Assembly (NCBI GenBank): GCA_041663485.1
Contig: JBAYMO010000013.1
Coordinates: 1-41,336, forward strand
Direction: 5' to 3'
Length of the DNA stretch: 41,336 nt
DNA from: 02-FULL-45-11b sp041663485
Lineage (GTDB): Bacteria; Patescibacteriota; Patescibacteriia; Buchananbacterales; UBA6539
Shown here in pieces: positions 17,644 through 26,110 of this stretch. The first letter of the stretch is position 1. Each line of letters begins with the position of its first letter. The notes below the pieces were generated by a model that was given only the letters and a program-made list of their open reading frames with translations, was not told the origin of the DNA and searched no databases. Position numbers and translations under genes: made by a program.

Positions 17644-18234
17644 ATGAACGAATTTAATCAACAAAATATTTCCCCCGCCAACCCCTCAGATGCCAATTTA
17701 ATTGGCCTGGCTTTGGCTAACAACGATGAAGCTTTAAAAGTTTTATTTGCCCGATATCTGAATTTGGTCTATAGCGTCATTAGAAATTACGTCCAAGAAC
17801 CAGAGGAAGCCGATGACTTATCCCAAGAAGTATTTATCAAAGTTTGGCGAAATTTAAATAAGTTTAATCTCGAAAAAAAATTTAGCACTTGGATTTTTGA
17901 AATAGCCAAGAATACCGCCTTGGATTACTTAAAAAAGAAAAGAGCCATTCCCTTCTCCAATTTTGAAAGTTTGGAAGGCAAAAATTGGCTGATGGAGTCT
18001 TTAGCTGACGATAGTTACCATCCCCTAGAAACAGCTGACACAAAAATATTGACCGCTCAAATTCAAGAAGCCGTCAATCAGCTTAATCAGTCGTATCAAG
18101 AAACTTTATCTTTATATCATCAGCGTGAATTAACTTTTCAGGAAATTTCCACAATTAAAAACGAATCAATTAACACGGTTAAGAGCCGATACCGGCGAGC
18201 CGTCAACCAGATTAAAAAAAGCTTAAAAGTCTAA
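17644..18234 (+). CDS. ECF-type RNA polymerase sigma factor
   Basis: This is a sigma70-family alternative sigma factor of the extracytoplasmic-function type. Region 2 runs from about 30 to 105, with LFARYLNLVYSVIRNYV, the DDLSQEVFIKVWRNL core helix, and FSTWIFEIAKNTALDYLKKK. Region 4 (about 135-195) has EAVNQLNQSYQETLSLYHQ and the helix-turn-helix TFQEISTIKNESINTVKSRYRRA. There is no region 1.1 or 3, as expected for ECF factors. It heads a block with a small membrane protein and a MacAB-like exporter, fitting control of an envelope response. A terminator-like hairpin follows the stop at once, so downstream genes may be read only partly from this promoter. Confidence 0.93.
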   Translation: MNEFNQQNISPANPSDANLIGLALANNDEALKVLFARYLNLVYSVIRNYVQEPEEADDLSQEVFIKVWRNLNKFNLEKKFSTWIFEIAKNTALDYLKKKRAIPFSNFESLEGKNWLMESLADDSYHPLETADTKILTAQIQEAVNQLNQSYQETLSLYHQRELTFQEISTIKNESINTVKSRYRRAVNQIKKSLKV

Positions 18235-18244
18235 AATTGTCAGC

Positions 18245-18277
18245 AAAAAAACGGTGCACCAAAACGCTCCGTTTTTT
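18245..18277 (+). terminator. Terminator-like hairpin after the sigma gene
   Basis: AAAAAACGG pairs with CCGTTTTTT around a 14-nt loop that can pair once more internally (GC with GC). It lies 10 bp after the sigma stop and 13 bp before the next ATG. A GTG at 18254 in the hairpin is in frame with the next gene but is unlikely as a start because it lies within the stem. Confidence 0.75.
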
Positions 18278-18289
18278 CGTATATTAAAT

Positions 18290-18694
18290 ATGGACAATCA
18301 TTCCCAATTTACAACCTTTGAGCCACCGGCAGAGCTTTTGGCCAAAATAATGGCTAAAATTAACCAAGAAAAAAAGATTGGTTTAATCAAAAGAAAGCTG
18401 TTTTTTTCGACAGTTATATTTTTTGGCTCTATTACCGCCCTGGTGCCGATTTTTTCAATTTTCCGAAGTAACCTGGTTGAATCGGGTTTTTGGCACTATG
18501 TTTCATTAATTTTTCTTGATTTCGACATAATTAAAACTTATTGGCAAGATTTCGGTCTGACTATATTAGAAACTTTACCTACCTTAAGCTTGGCGGCAAT
18601 TTTAAGCGCTTTTCTGGTCATTTTAACCGCCAGCCGATCCATAACCCAACAAATTCAAAACTTAAACCAATTGACCCATCAATCATTAAATTAA
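18290..18694 (+). CDS. Small membrane protein in the anti-sigma position (134 aa)
   Basis: Unknown family. The ATG at 18290 is chosen over an upstream in-frame GTG inside the terminator hairpin. The N-terminal 35 residues (FEPPAELLAKIMAKINQEKK) are soluble and amphipathic, similar in layout to the short cytoplasmic helices of anti-sigma factors. Two membrane segments follow (about 36-58 and 95-115), and a short Gln-rich tail. The place right after an ECF sigma gene suggests an anti-sigma or sensor role, but no zinc-binding HxxxCxxC motif is present, so this is inference only. The neighbouring 169-aa gene starts 4 bp after its stop. Confidence 0.7.
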   Translation: MDNHSQFTTFEPPAELLAKIMAKINQEKKIGLIKRKLFFSTVIFFGSITALVPIFSIFRSNLVESGFWHYVSLIFLDFDIIKTYWQDFGLTILETLPTLSLAAILSAFLVILTASRSITQQIQNLNQLTHQSLN

Positions 18695-18698
18695 AGAT

Positions 18699-19208
18699 AT
18701 GGACCCAAAAAATATTTTTTTATCAAAAAATTTTAAATTAATACTCGGTGCTTTGGCCGCTTTAGTGATTGTCTTGCTGGCTTTTAGGGCTGGCACCATC
18801 GTTGGCCAACGCCAAGCTGATTTCTTCTGCCACTGGGGAGAAAACTACCATCGTAACTTTGGCGGGCCGAATGAAGGTTTTGCCGGCGATTTTGCCAATA
18901 AAAATTTTATTGATGGCCACGGTAATGTTGGTGAAATAATCAAAATTGAAGACAAGGATATATTAATTAAGGATCCAACTGGCACGGAAAAAATTATTAA
19001 TTTAAGTCAAGAAACCACCATTAGAAACGGCCGAGATTCAATCACGGCAAATAAATTAAAAATTGGCGATAAATTGGTTATTATCGGCGAACCCAAAGAT
19101 GACGGAACGATTGATTGTAAATTTATTCGAGTTTTTAATGAAAACGATCAGCCCCCATTGCCGCCAAGACCAGACCTTATGAATTTTAAATACCCGAACC
19201 TATACTAA
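18699..19208 (+). CDS. Anchored extracytoplasmic DUF5666-like protein (169 aa)
   Basis: Residues 12-32 are a membrane anchor or signal. A Gly/Asn/Phe-rich linker follows to about residue 70. Then comes a compact beta domain (GNVGEIIKIEDKDILIKDPTG, about 75-95, then INLSQETTIRN and KIGDKLVIIGEPKDDGTI). This pattern resembles DUF5666 OB-like domains. The protein ending at 23510 has the same layout and a similar domain, so the two are paralogues at either end of the exporter genes. It starts 4 bp after the preceding gene and stops 2 bp before the adaptor gene. Role unknown; possibly an extracytoplasmic substrate- or metal-sensing partner of the exporter. Confidence 0.75.
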   Translation: MDPKNIFLSKNFKLILGALAALVIVLLAFRAGTIVGQRQADFFCHWGENYHRNFGGPNEGFAGDFANKNFIDGHGNVGEIIKIEDKDILIKDPTGTEKIINLSQETTIRNGRDSITANKLKIGDKLVIIGEPKDDGTIDCKFIRVFNENDQPPLPPRPDLMNFKYPNLY

Positions 19209-19210
19209 CT

Positions 19211-21118
19211 ATGAATTTAATCAAAAAAATTCTAAAGAAAAAATGGCTAGTGGCTTTAATTTTGATTATCGCCCTGGGCGGCGGCTATTATGGTTACCAA
19301 AAAATTACCGCCAAAACCACAACCACTAGCTATGTAACCACTAACGTCAGTAAAGGCATGCTGATTGTCTCGGTTTCCGGCAGCGGCCAAGTCTCAGCCT
19401 CAAATCAAGTAGACTTAAAACCTAAGGCTTCCGGTGACATCCTGAAGGTTAATGTTAAAGCTGGCCAGTCGGTCAAGGCCGGTGATTTAATCGTTTCACT
19501 TAACGCCAAAGATGCGCTGAAAACCGTCCGAGATGCTACGATCAGTTTGCAGAGTGCTAAATTGTCCTTGCAAAAACTCCAACAGCCGGCTGACAATTTA
19601 TCTTTAATTCAGAGCGAAAACTCTTTGGCTTCGGCTCAGCAAGCCAAATCAAGAGCCGAGGAAGATTTGGTTAAAGCTTACGAAGACGCTTTTACGGCCG
19701 TGGCCAACGCTTTTTTGGAACTGCCAACAGTGGTTACCGGTGTTCATGATATTTTATATCGTTATGACTACGACCAGTATTTGACCAATATTGATTATTA
19801 CTCCGATCAGATCAAAACGTTAAACAATACGGATTATAACTCTACGGCCACTTTATTCAAATCAAGCGCCGGCACATCCTATCAAACTGCCAAAACGGCT
19901 TATGATAATAATTTTGACGACTACAAGGCGGCCAGCCGGTATGACAATGAAGAAAAAATTGAAGCTTTGCTAAATGAAACATACAACACCACTAAATTAA
20001 TTACCGAAGCGGTAAAAAATTCTGACAATTATTTAAGTTTTACCCGAGATAAATTAACGGATAAAAACCATACCCTGCCCTCTCTACTGTCCACGCATCA
20101 AAGCAGCATTTCCACCTATACGTCAAAAGCTAACACCAATCTTTCCAGCCTAGCAAATATCATTAATACTATTAAAGAAGACAAGGAAACTATCACGTCC
20201 AGTCTGGCCACCATCAAAGAGAAAACCGAGTCGTTAAATGACCTAAAAGCCGGTACCGATGCCATAGATTTAGAGTCAGCCAAGCTATCAGTTAAACAAA
20301 AGGAAAATTCCTTATACGACGCTCAAGTGACTTTGGCTGATTATAGCTTACGGGCGCCATTCGACGGCATTATTGCCAGTGTTGATGCAGAAAAAGGCGA
20401 CGCGGCTTCATCAGGCACGGCCGTAGCTACCCTGATTACGCAGCAAAAAATGGCGGAGGTAACCTTAAACGAAGTTGACGTAGCCAAAGTTAAAGTCGGC
20501 CAAAAAGCCACTCTTACTTTTGACGCGGTTTCTGATTTGAGTATTTCTGGTACCGTCGCGGAAGTTGATACTATTGGCACAGTTTCTCAAAACGTTGTCA
20601 GCTATACGGTAAAAATCGGGTTTGACACTCAAGACGACCAAATCAAACCGGGCATGAGCGCCAGCGCTTCAATTATTACTGAGTCAAAATCCGATGTCTT
20701 GCTGGTACCAAATAATGCCGTGAAAAAAAATGGCACTATTAGCTATGTGGAAATATTCAACCCGGCCATTGAATCAAGCACCAATAATCAAGGAATAGCT
20801 TCTCTGATACCACCAACCCAACAAACCGTGGAAGTGGGACTGGCTAATGATGAATTTACGGAAATCATTTCCGGTTTAAACGAGGGCGATCAAGTTGTGA
20901 CTAAAACCGTAACCAGCAGCGCCAGCGCGACAAAATCTCAAACCAGTATCTTTAGTCTCTTTGGCATGGGCGGTAATAAAAATAGTTCCGCCACCAAAAG
21001 CACCGGCTCGAGCAAAAGTACAAATACTAACAGCAGTAGCAGCAAAAGCACAAGTGCCACTGGCGATTCAGCCGGCGGCCCGCCAGATATGGGAGCCGGC
21101 GGTCCCCCAGCCTTTTAA
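19211..21118 (+). CDS. HlyD/MacA-family membrane fusion (adaptor) subunit of an ABC exporter
   Basis: This is a periplasmic-adaptor-type protein that would link the MacB-like ABC exporter encoded just downstream to the envelope. Residues 11-29 are the membrane anchor. The first half of the lipoyl-like hybrid domain is at about 50-95 (GSGQVSASNQVDLKPKASG, VKAGQSVKAGDLIVSL). A long, partly coiled-coil insert of about 250 residues follows. The second lipoyl half is at about 375-405 (LRAPFDGIIASVDAEKGD), then a beta-barrel domain. The C-terminal 50 residues are Ser/Thr/Lys/Gly-rich and end in GGPPDMGAGGPPAF. At 635 aa it is longer than typical MacA because of the helical insert. CPR cells are thought to lack a classical outer membrane, so a TolC partner is not expected (inference). 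Confidence 0.9.
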   Translation: MNLIKKILKKKWLVALILIIALGGGYYGYQKITAKTTTTSYVTTNVSKGMLIVSVSGSGQVSASNQVDLKPKASGDILKVNVKAGQSVKAGDLIVSLNAKDALKTVRDATISLQSAKLSLQKLQQPADNLSLIQSENSLASAQQAKSRAEEDLVKAYEDAFTAVANAFLELPTVVTGVHDILYRYDYDQYLTNIDYYSDQIKTLNNTDYNSTATLFKSSAGTSYQTAKTAYDNNFDDYKAASRYDNEEKIEALLNETYNTTKLITEAVKNSDNYLSFTRDKLTDKNHTLPSLLSTHQSSISTYTSKANTNLSSLANIINTIKEDKETITSSLATIKEKTESLNDLKAGTDAIDLESAKLSVKQKENSLYDAQVTLADYSLRAPFDGIIASVDAEKGDAASSGTAVATLITQQKMAEVTLNEVDVAKVKVGQKATLTFDAVSDLSISGTVAEVDTIGTVSQNVVSYTVKIGFDTQDDQIKPGMSASASIITESKSDVLLVPNNAVKKNGTISYVEIFNPAIESSTNNQGIASLIPPTQQTVEVGLANDEFTEIISGLNEGDQVVTKTVTSSASATKSQTSIFSLFGMGGNKNSSATKSTGSSKSTNTNSSSSKSTSATGDSAGGPPDMGAGGPPAF

Positions 21119-21126
21119 AATAAACT

Positions 21127-21831
21127 ATGATTGAAATCAAAAATCTAACCAAAACCTATCTTTCGGGCGAAAACGAAACTCCCGTGCTAAAAGGTATTTC
21201 ATTCAAAATTAATAATGGAGAATTTGTCGCCATTATGGGACCGTCCGGCTCCGGCAAATCAACCTTAATGCACATCATTGGCGCTTTGGATAATCCCACT
21301 AGCGGCACTTATCTTTTTGATGGCCATGACGTCTCCGAATTATCAGAAAACGAATTGGCCGATATCAGAAGGAATAAAATTGGTTTTGTTTTTCAGGCTT
21401 TTAATCTTTTGGCTCGAGCCACAGTGATGAGAAATGTCATATTACCCTTAATTTATACGGATATTCCCGTCGAGGAAAGGCCAACCAGAGCGGCGCAAGC
21501 GCTTGAAGCAGTTGGCTTGCCTAAAGATCGTTGGGATCACTTGTCCAATCAGCTTTCCGGCGGTCAAATGCAGCGCGTCGCCATTGCCCGAGCTTTAGTC
21601 AATGATCCGAAATTAATTTTAGCCGATGAACCAACCGGTAATTTAGATACGCAAACCGGAGAAATTGTTTTAGAAACTTTCCAAGCCCTGAATCGCGAAA
21701 AAGGCCACACGATTATTATTATCACTCACGAAAGAGACGTGGCCGAGCATGCCGACAGAATTATTATGATTCGCGACGGCTTAATCGTTAGTGACGAAAA
21801 AGTTAAAAATCCAATAACCCTAAAAAAGTAA
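21127..21831 (+). CDS. MacB/LolD-type ABC transporter ATP-binding protein
   Basis: This is the cytoplasmic ATPase of the exporter. Walker A is GPSGSGKST (about 38-46). The Q-loop is in VFQAFNLL, the ABC signature is LSGGQMQRVAIARAL (about 139-153), and Walker B is LILADEPTGNLD (about 159-170). The switch histidine is in IIITHERDVAEHADRI. At 234 aa it matches MacB-NBD/LolD/FtsE-type subunits. It starts 8 bp after the adaptor and is followed after 1 bp by the permease, so all three subunits are one operon. Confidence 0.96.
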   Translation: MIEIKNLTKTYLSGENETPVLKGISFKINNGEFVAIMGPSGSGKSTLMHIIGALDNPTSGTYLFDGHDVSELSENELADIRRNKIGFVFQAFNLLARATVMRNVILPLIYTDIPVEERPTRAAQALEAVGLPKDRWDHLSNQLSGGQMQRVAIARALVNDPKLILADEPTGNLDTQTGEIVLETFQALNREKGHTIIIITHERDVAEHADRIIMIRDGLIVSDEKVKNPITLKK

Positions 21832-21832
21832 T

Positions 21833-23050
21833 ATGAAATTTAATGATTTGATCCAAGAAACTTACGCGGCCATTGTAGTCAATAAAGCGCGTTCCGGCTT
21901 GACTATTTTAGGTATTGTGATTGGCATTGGTTCGGTTATTGCTTTAACGGCTGTTGGCCAAGGCGCCCAAAATTCAATCACTTCAAGCGTACAATCAATT
22001 GGTTCAAATTTAATTATGGTACAAAACGGCGCGCAAAGAACCGCCGGGGTCAGCGCGGGTTTTGGCTCCGCTCAAAGTCTTAAATTATCTGATGCCGACG
22101 CGATCAGAAAAGAACTAACTTTAGCCTCTGCCGTCTCGGCCGAGGTATCCAAGCGTTATCAAATTACTACGCCGGGAAAAAATACCAACACTCAAGTTGT
22201 TGGTACCACTCCCGACTATGCCAGCACGAGAAATGTTGAAACTGATGAAGGTTTATTTATTACCAGTCAAAACGTTGAAAGCAATGCCAAAGTGGCGGTT
22301 TTGGGTCCCACTGTCAGAGATGATCTTTTTGGCGAAGATACCGATCCAATTGGCCAGACTATTAGAATTAATAAAATTGATTTTAAAGTTATCGGCGTCA
22401 CAAAAGCTAAAGGCGGATCCGGTTTTAGCAACCAAGATGATATGGTATACGTTCCCATTTCAACAGCTCAAAAATTTTTGACTGGCGACGAATATGTTTC
22501 GACTATTAGCGTCCAGGCTCAAAGTCAGGAGGTCATGACACAATTGCAGGACGATATCACTAATTTACTTTTAGATCGCCACAATAAATCCGACGCCACG
22601 CAAGCTGACTTTTCCATCATGAATCAAACTGATATCGCCTCTTCAGCCAGCTCCATCACCAGTACGTTAACTTTACTACTGGGCGCCATTGCCGGCATTT
22701 CCCTTTTGGTAGGCGGCATCGGCATTATGAACATGATGATTACTTCCGTCACGGAAAGAACCCGAGAAATCGGCTTGCGTAAAGCCATTGGCGCTAAAAG
22801 AATTGATATCAGTTTACAATTTTTGGCCGAAGCAATTACTTTGACTTTTATCGGCGGTGTAATCGGTACGGCTTCAGGCTGGCTAATATCATTAATTGCT
22901 TCAAGTTTTTTTGGCTTGGCCTCGAAAGTAACTCTGTCTTCCGTGCTCTTGGCTTTTGGCGTTTCCGCCGGTATTGGCATTGTTTTTGGCTTTTATCCGG
23001 CCAGAAAAGCGGCTGGGCTAAACCCCATTGAAGCTTTAAGATTTGAATAG
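21833..23050 (+). CDS. MacB-type ABC transporter permease (FtsX-like)
   Basis: This is the membrane subunit of the exporter. It has the MacB topology: one N-terminal membrane helix (about 20-42, LTILGIVIGIGSVIALTAVGQGA), an extracytoplasmic MacB_PCD-like domain (about 45-270), then three C-terminal helices. The FtsX signature GGIGIMNMMITSVTERTREIGLRKAIGAKR lies at about 295-325, and NPIEALRFE is the standard end of the family. The length of 405 aa is normal. MacB systems export peptides, lipoproteins or macrolide-like compounds by mechanotransmission; the substrate here is unknown. Confidence 0.95.
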   Translation: MKFNDLIQETYAAIVVNKARSGLTILGIVIGIGSVIALTAVGQGAQNSITSSVQSIGSNLIMVQNGAQRTAGVSAGFGSAQSLKLSDADAIRKELTLASAVSAEVSKRYQITTPGKNTNTQVVGTTPDYASTRNVETDEGLFITSQNVESNAKVAVLGPTVRDDLFGEDTDPIGQTIRINKIDFKVIGVTKAKGGSGFSNQDDMVYVPISTAQKFLTGDEYVSTISVQAQSQEVMTQLQDDITNLLLDRHNKSDATQADFSIMNQTDIASSASSITSTLTLLLGAIAGISLLVGGIGIMNMMITSVTERTREIGLRKAIGAKRIDISLQFLAEAITLTFIGGVIGTASGWLISLIASSFFGLASKVTLSSVLLAFGVSAGIGIVFGFYPARKAAGLNPIEALRFE

Positions 23051-23078
23051 CTTACTAATAATTAATAATAAAGTAACT

Positions 23079-23510
23079 ATGGAAAAAAACAAAAAATTAA
23101 TCGCGATGATTCTGGCTTTAGTTCTAATAAGCGGCTTGGCTTTTTGGGGTGGTACTTTGTACGGCAAATCAAAGAGTCAGTTTAATCGAGGTAACGAACA
23201 ATTTAAAAACCAACTCAGTCAAAGAGGACAAATGGGTAATGGCGAAGGTAATCTAAAACAAAACAGCGGCGGATTTATCGACGGCGAAATATTGAGTCAA
23301 GACGATAAGAGCCTTACCATTAAATTACAAGATGGCGGTTCAAAAATTATTTTTCTATCCGCTTCGACTACGGTTAGCAAAATGGCCGAAGGCTCCCTTC
23401 AAGATTTGACCACAGGTTTAAATATTATGGCTAGCGGCACCACCAACAGCGATGGGAGTTTGACTGCCAAAACAATTCAAATTCGTCCCCAAACTCCACC
23501 CAAACCGTAA
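23079..23510 (+). CDS. Second anchored DUF5666-like extracytoplasmic protein (143 aa)
   Basis: The ATG at 23079 is chosen; an in-frame TTG at 23043 lies inside the permease gene and would add 12 residues before the signal. Residues 6-24 form a membrane anchor (IAMILALVLISGLAFWGGTLYG). A Gln/Asn/Gly-rich linker leads to a beta domain (FIDGEILSQDDKSLTIKLQDG, then IFLSASTTVSK, LTTGLNIMASGTTNSDGSLTA). It shares this layout with the 169-aa protein at 18699-19208. It is the last gene of the sigma-MacAB block and is followed by a good terminator. Confidence 0.75.
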   Translation: MEKNKKLIAMILALVLISGLAFWGGTLYGKSKSQFNRGNEQFKNQLSQRGQMGNGEGNLKQNSGGFIDGEILSQDDKSLTIKLQDGGSKIIFLSASTTVSKMAEGSLQDLTTGLNIMASGTTNSDGSLTAKTIQIRPQTPPKP

Positions 23511-23536
23511 TTTATTAAAACACTAACAACATACCT

Positions 23537-23565
23537 AAAAAGAGCGAAATCAATCGCTCTTTTTT
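23537..23565. terminator. Intrinsic terminator after the MacAB-like operon (family copy 1)
   Basis: AAAAAGAGCGA and TCGCTCTTTTT form a perfect 11-bp stem around the loop AATCAA, followed by a further T. A-run and T-run on opposite sides make it usable from both directions, which suits the convergent gene at 23618. The core CGAAATCAATCGCTCTTTTT recurs near 27568 and 28881. Confidence 0.85.
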
Positions 23566-23617
23566 AGACCTGAATTTATGTCAGTAAGACGGTAAGAAAA
23601 TATAGGATAGATTAATA

Positions 23618-25048
23618 TTATTCTAATTTCGTAACGATACCATTATAAGCGTCGACTTCCAACAGATCACCATCCTTGAATACCTTAGTGGCAATTTTAG
23701 CGGCCACGATACAAGGAATCTTTAGCTCCCGGGCAATAATTGCCGCATGCGCAGTTACGCTTCCCTCATCAGTTACCAGAGCTACAGATTTTCTAATGGC
23801 TACTACAAAATCTTGTCTTGTCATAGTGCTAACCAGCACGTCCCCTTTTTTTACTTTATGTAGATCCTTATTTGTATAAACGATTTTTGCCCTACCCCTC
23901 GCCCTTCCTGACGAGCCAACAATACCTTTTACAACTTTAACTTTTTTTATTTTTTCAAATTTAAGCTCCTTATTGGCTCTACTGATAGCATCTTGCCCGG
24001 AATAAATTTTATATTTATTACCCTTTTGAATAAGCAAATATGATAATTCTCTTTTTTGCACTTCTTGCTTAGAAAATTTAACATTCTTACTCAAACAAAA
24101 AATTATTTCTTTATTAGTCAAGGTCGCAACCTCATCAATTGATAAAGCTAACCTTTTACCAATTTCTAGATAAAAGCTTCTTAACTCCAAGTTTAATTTT
24201 TGTCTAATCATATCTCTGTAATCTCGTAAATAGACATTCTCTTTTAAAAATTTCAATAGATAGATGAATTGCTTATCAAGCTTTAAGTTATTCAATATTT
24301 TATTAAAATCCTTTTTACGACTGGCAAATAATTCCTTTAGCTCTCTTAATTCTTTTTGAGGGTTTATAATCTTTAAAAATTCATCAAAAAAATGTTTTTC
24401 ATTATACGGATCGTGGTCAAAATCAAACATTGGAATATGCTGATATTTGGCCGTATGTTTTTTAATTTTAGTCTTAAGTCGACCTGCTGTAAGTTTATCT
24501 TTTTGAGCAGCTATTTTTAAAAGGTCGCTTCTTTCATTCAATACATCGTTAGGCAGTAATGGCGATGAAAGAGTTAGGAGATATCCATCCACTTTTTCCG
24601 GAGAAATGTATTTTGTCAGCCGTTTTTTAACGGTATTGGCCAATGGTTCGCCAATATTAAATACCATCCACATTCTTATATAAAATTGCTCAACATTTGG
24701 CAATACAAAATCTTCATATATTTTCAGTAACTCATTGTTTGAAAGTTTGGAAAAGTTTTTATCGCCAAATATTTTTTGCGTATCTTCCAGAATATTCTCC
24801 AATTCTTCTTGAGCTTGCTGATGGAAGGATTTAATAAATCTTGGATTTTTTAATAATTTATAAAGATAAAAAACATATTTTTTATGCTGAGCTAAATCGA
24901 CGTAGTACTCTGTTTTATTTTGGTCACGAAAAACCAAAGTATTTTTAACCGATACTTTATACACTTTTTCCATTGCATCACCCCAACCAAAATTCCAGGC
25001 TTGGGCGACTTGCGTGGCTAATCTTCTTGTGACGTATTTATACCACAT
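23618..25048 (-). CDS. PEP-synthase-like protein with phosphohistidine swivelling domain, no ATP-grasp (476 aa)
   Basis: The C-terminal domain (about 373-476) is the PEP-utilising mobile (swivelling) domain: GSSGRARGRAKIV, GDVLVSTMTRQD, then DEGSVTAHAAIIAREL with His434 at the phosphohistidine position, and DGDLLEVDAYNGIV. In PEP synthase and rifampicin phosphotransferase this His carries phosphate between an ATP-grasp site and the substrate. Here the first 370 residues are helical and Lys/Leu-rich (for example RDYRDMIRQKLNLELRSFYLEIGKRL, like the middle region of PEP-synthase-type enzymes). No ATP-grasp motifs are visible. The usual TCH before Ala is TAH here. It diverges from the phosphatase-like gene at 25155 and is related to the protein at 26111. 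The phosphate donor and acceptor are unknown. Confidence 0.85.
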   Translation of the reverse strand: MWYKYVTRRLATQVAQAWNFGWGDAMEKVYKVSVKNTLVFRDQNKTEYYVDLAQHKKYVFYLYKLLKNPRFIKSFHQQAQEELENILEDTQKIFGDKNFSKLSNNELLKIYEDFVLPNVEQFYIRMWMVFNIGEPLANTVKKRLTKYISPEKVDGYLLTLSSPLLPNDVLNERSDLLKIAAQKDKLTAGRLKTKIKKHTAKYQHIPMFDFDHDPYNEKHFFDEFLKIINPQKELRELKELFASRKKDFNKILNNLKLDKQFIYLLKFLKENVYLRDYRDMIRQKLNLELRSFYLEIGKRLALSIDEVATLTNKEIIFCLSKNVKFSKQEVQKRELSYLLIQKGNKYKIYSGQDAISRANKELKFEKIKKVKVVKGIVGSSGRARGRAKIVYTNKDLHKVKKGDVLVSTMTRQDFVVAIRKSVALVTDEGSVTAHAAIIARELKIPCIVAAKIATKVFKDGDLLEVDAYNGIVTKLE

Positions 25049-25057
25049 ATAAGTTTA

Positions 25058-25087
25058 AGTATAGCAAAAGATATGACTTTTTGCCAT
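25058..25087 (-). promoter_or_regulatory. Candidate promoter of the first swivelling-domain gene
   Basis: Minus-strand TATACT (25063-25058) lies 9 nt before the ATG at 25048. ATGGCA (25087-25082, 4 of 6 matches to TTGACA) is 18 nt upstream of it. The geometry again predicts little or no 5' leader. Confidence 0.4.
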
Positions 25088-25113
25088 AAAAATAGCTTGA
25101 TTTTCCAGCTAAA

Positions 25114-25143
25114 TTGTTGTATTCTCAATTAAGATAATAAAAT
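25114..25143 (+). promoter_or_regulatory. Candidate promoter of the phosphatase-like/swivelling-domain operon
   Basis: TTGTTG (25114-25119), an 18-nt spacer, and TAAAAT (25138-25143), 11 nt before the ATG at 25155. It lies back-to-back with the candidate minus-strand promoter at 25058-25087, so the two units may share control. Confidence 0.4.
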
Positions 25144-25154
25144 TATTTTATTAC

Positions 25155-26108
25155 ATGAAAGAGCTTTTCGACTTTAATGTGTGGCGTCATGCTCCGAAAG
25201 AGATAAACGAAGGTGGGAAGTCTGACACATTGACCGAAAATTTAGATAAGGAACAAGCCGCCTCTGAAATAGCCAGTGCAGTTGATAGTTTTTTAGTAGA
25301 GGTTGAAACAATGCCAAATGGATCCATTGTTTGTCTTGAGTCTTCTCCGATAGCGAGAGCCCACGAAACGAAAGATCTTTTTATAGAACGACTGAGAGAA
25401 TCAATTGATGGCCAAGTCCTAGAAATAGAACTTACCGAGATTGGAACCGCCGGAGAGCCCGAAGAACAAATTCAACAGCGTCTTGAATATATGCGTTCTC
25501 AACCAGATACAAAATTCGTTATAACAAATATTCATGACACGTTAATGTTAGGCGTCAGTGATCGCGCGAAGTTTCTTCCGGCATTGGATAAATGGAAAAA
25601 GATTACAGGTGGCAACGAAAATCTTATAGCTAAACTCTGGGCTGCTCGGCCGGACGAATTACCTGGTTTAGCTACACAGCTCCAAAAGAACGGCGTTTCG
25701 ACAGAAGAGCAACTAAATCCCTCGGAGTTTATTGTTACTCCCGAAGAACGAGCCATGAAACAAATTAGATGGATGACTTCAATGCAACGGGTTAGCCAAA
25801 AGTATTTCCCTGACAGACCGTTTTACTTTGAAGGTATTTCTCATAATATGCCTTCTGATTTTACAATACTTAAACTATTAGGAGAGGATATATCGGTTGA
25901 TTCAATTAACCGAGTCTTAGGTGGAGAACTGCGTAAACCGCTAGAACGCTCTAGCGTGAAATTCTTTGACGATGGTTCGGTGATGGTTGAATATCGAGAC
26001 CTTAAAAAAACATACTCCGCAGAAGAATTCAATGTATTGGTCAAAGACATAAAAGAGGCCGAGGAAAAACGTGAAGAAGAGTGGAAAGATAACTATTCGA
26101 AAAGTTAA
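25155..26108 (+). CDS. Histidine phosphatase superfamily-like protein (317 aa)
   Basis: The N-terminus carries the family's RH dyad (Arg11-His12 in WRHAPKE) after a short beta strand. The second-arginine motif follows in CLESSPIARAHETKDLF (Arg68), the classic 'SSPxxRAxET' pattern of phosphoglycerate-mutase-like phosphatases. A candidate second catalytic His is His230 in FEGISHNMPSDF. At 317 aa it is longer than SixA or typical cobC-type members, with an insert at about 130-215 (PALDKWKKITGG...LWAARPDELPG) and a Glu/Lys-rich tail. SixA-type members remove phosphate from phosphohistidine. The next gene, 2 bp downstream, encodes a phosphohistidine-domain protein, so that activity is an attractive but untested inference. 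A small-molecule phosphatase or mutase is the alternative. Confidence 0.8.
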   Translation: MKELFDFNVWRHAPKEINEGGKSDTLTENLDKEQAASEIASAVDSFLVEVETMPNGSIVCLESSPIARAHETKDLFIERLRESIDGQVLEIELTEIGTAGEPEEQIQQRLEYMRSQPDTKFVITNIHDTLMLGVSDRAKFLPALDKWKKITGGNENLIAKLWAARPDELPGLATQLQKNGVSTEEQLNPSEFIVTPEERAMKQIRWMTSMQRVSQKYFPDRPFYFEGISHNMPSDFTILKLLGEDISVDSINRVLGGELRKPLERSSVKFFDDGSVMVEYRDLKKTYSAEEFNVLVKDIKEAEEKREEEWKDNYSKS

Positions 26109-26110
26109 CT

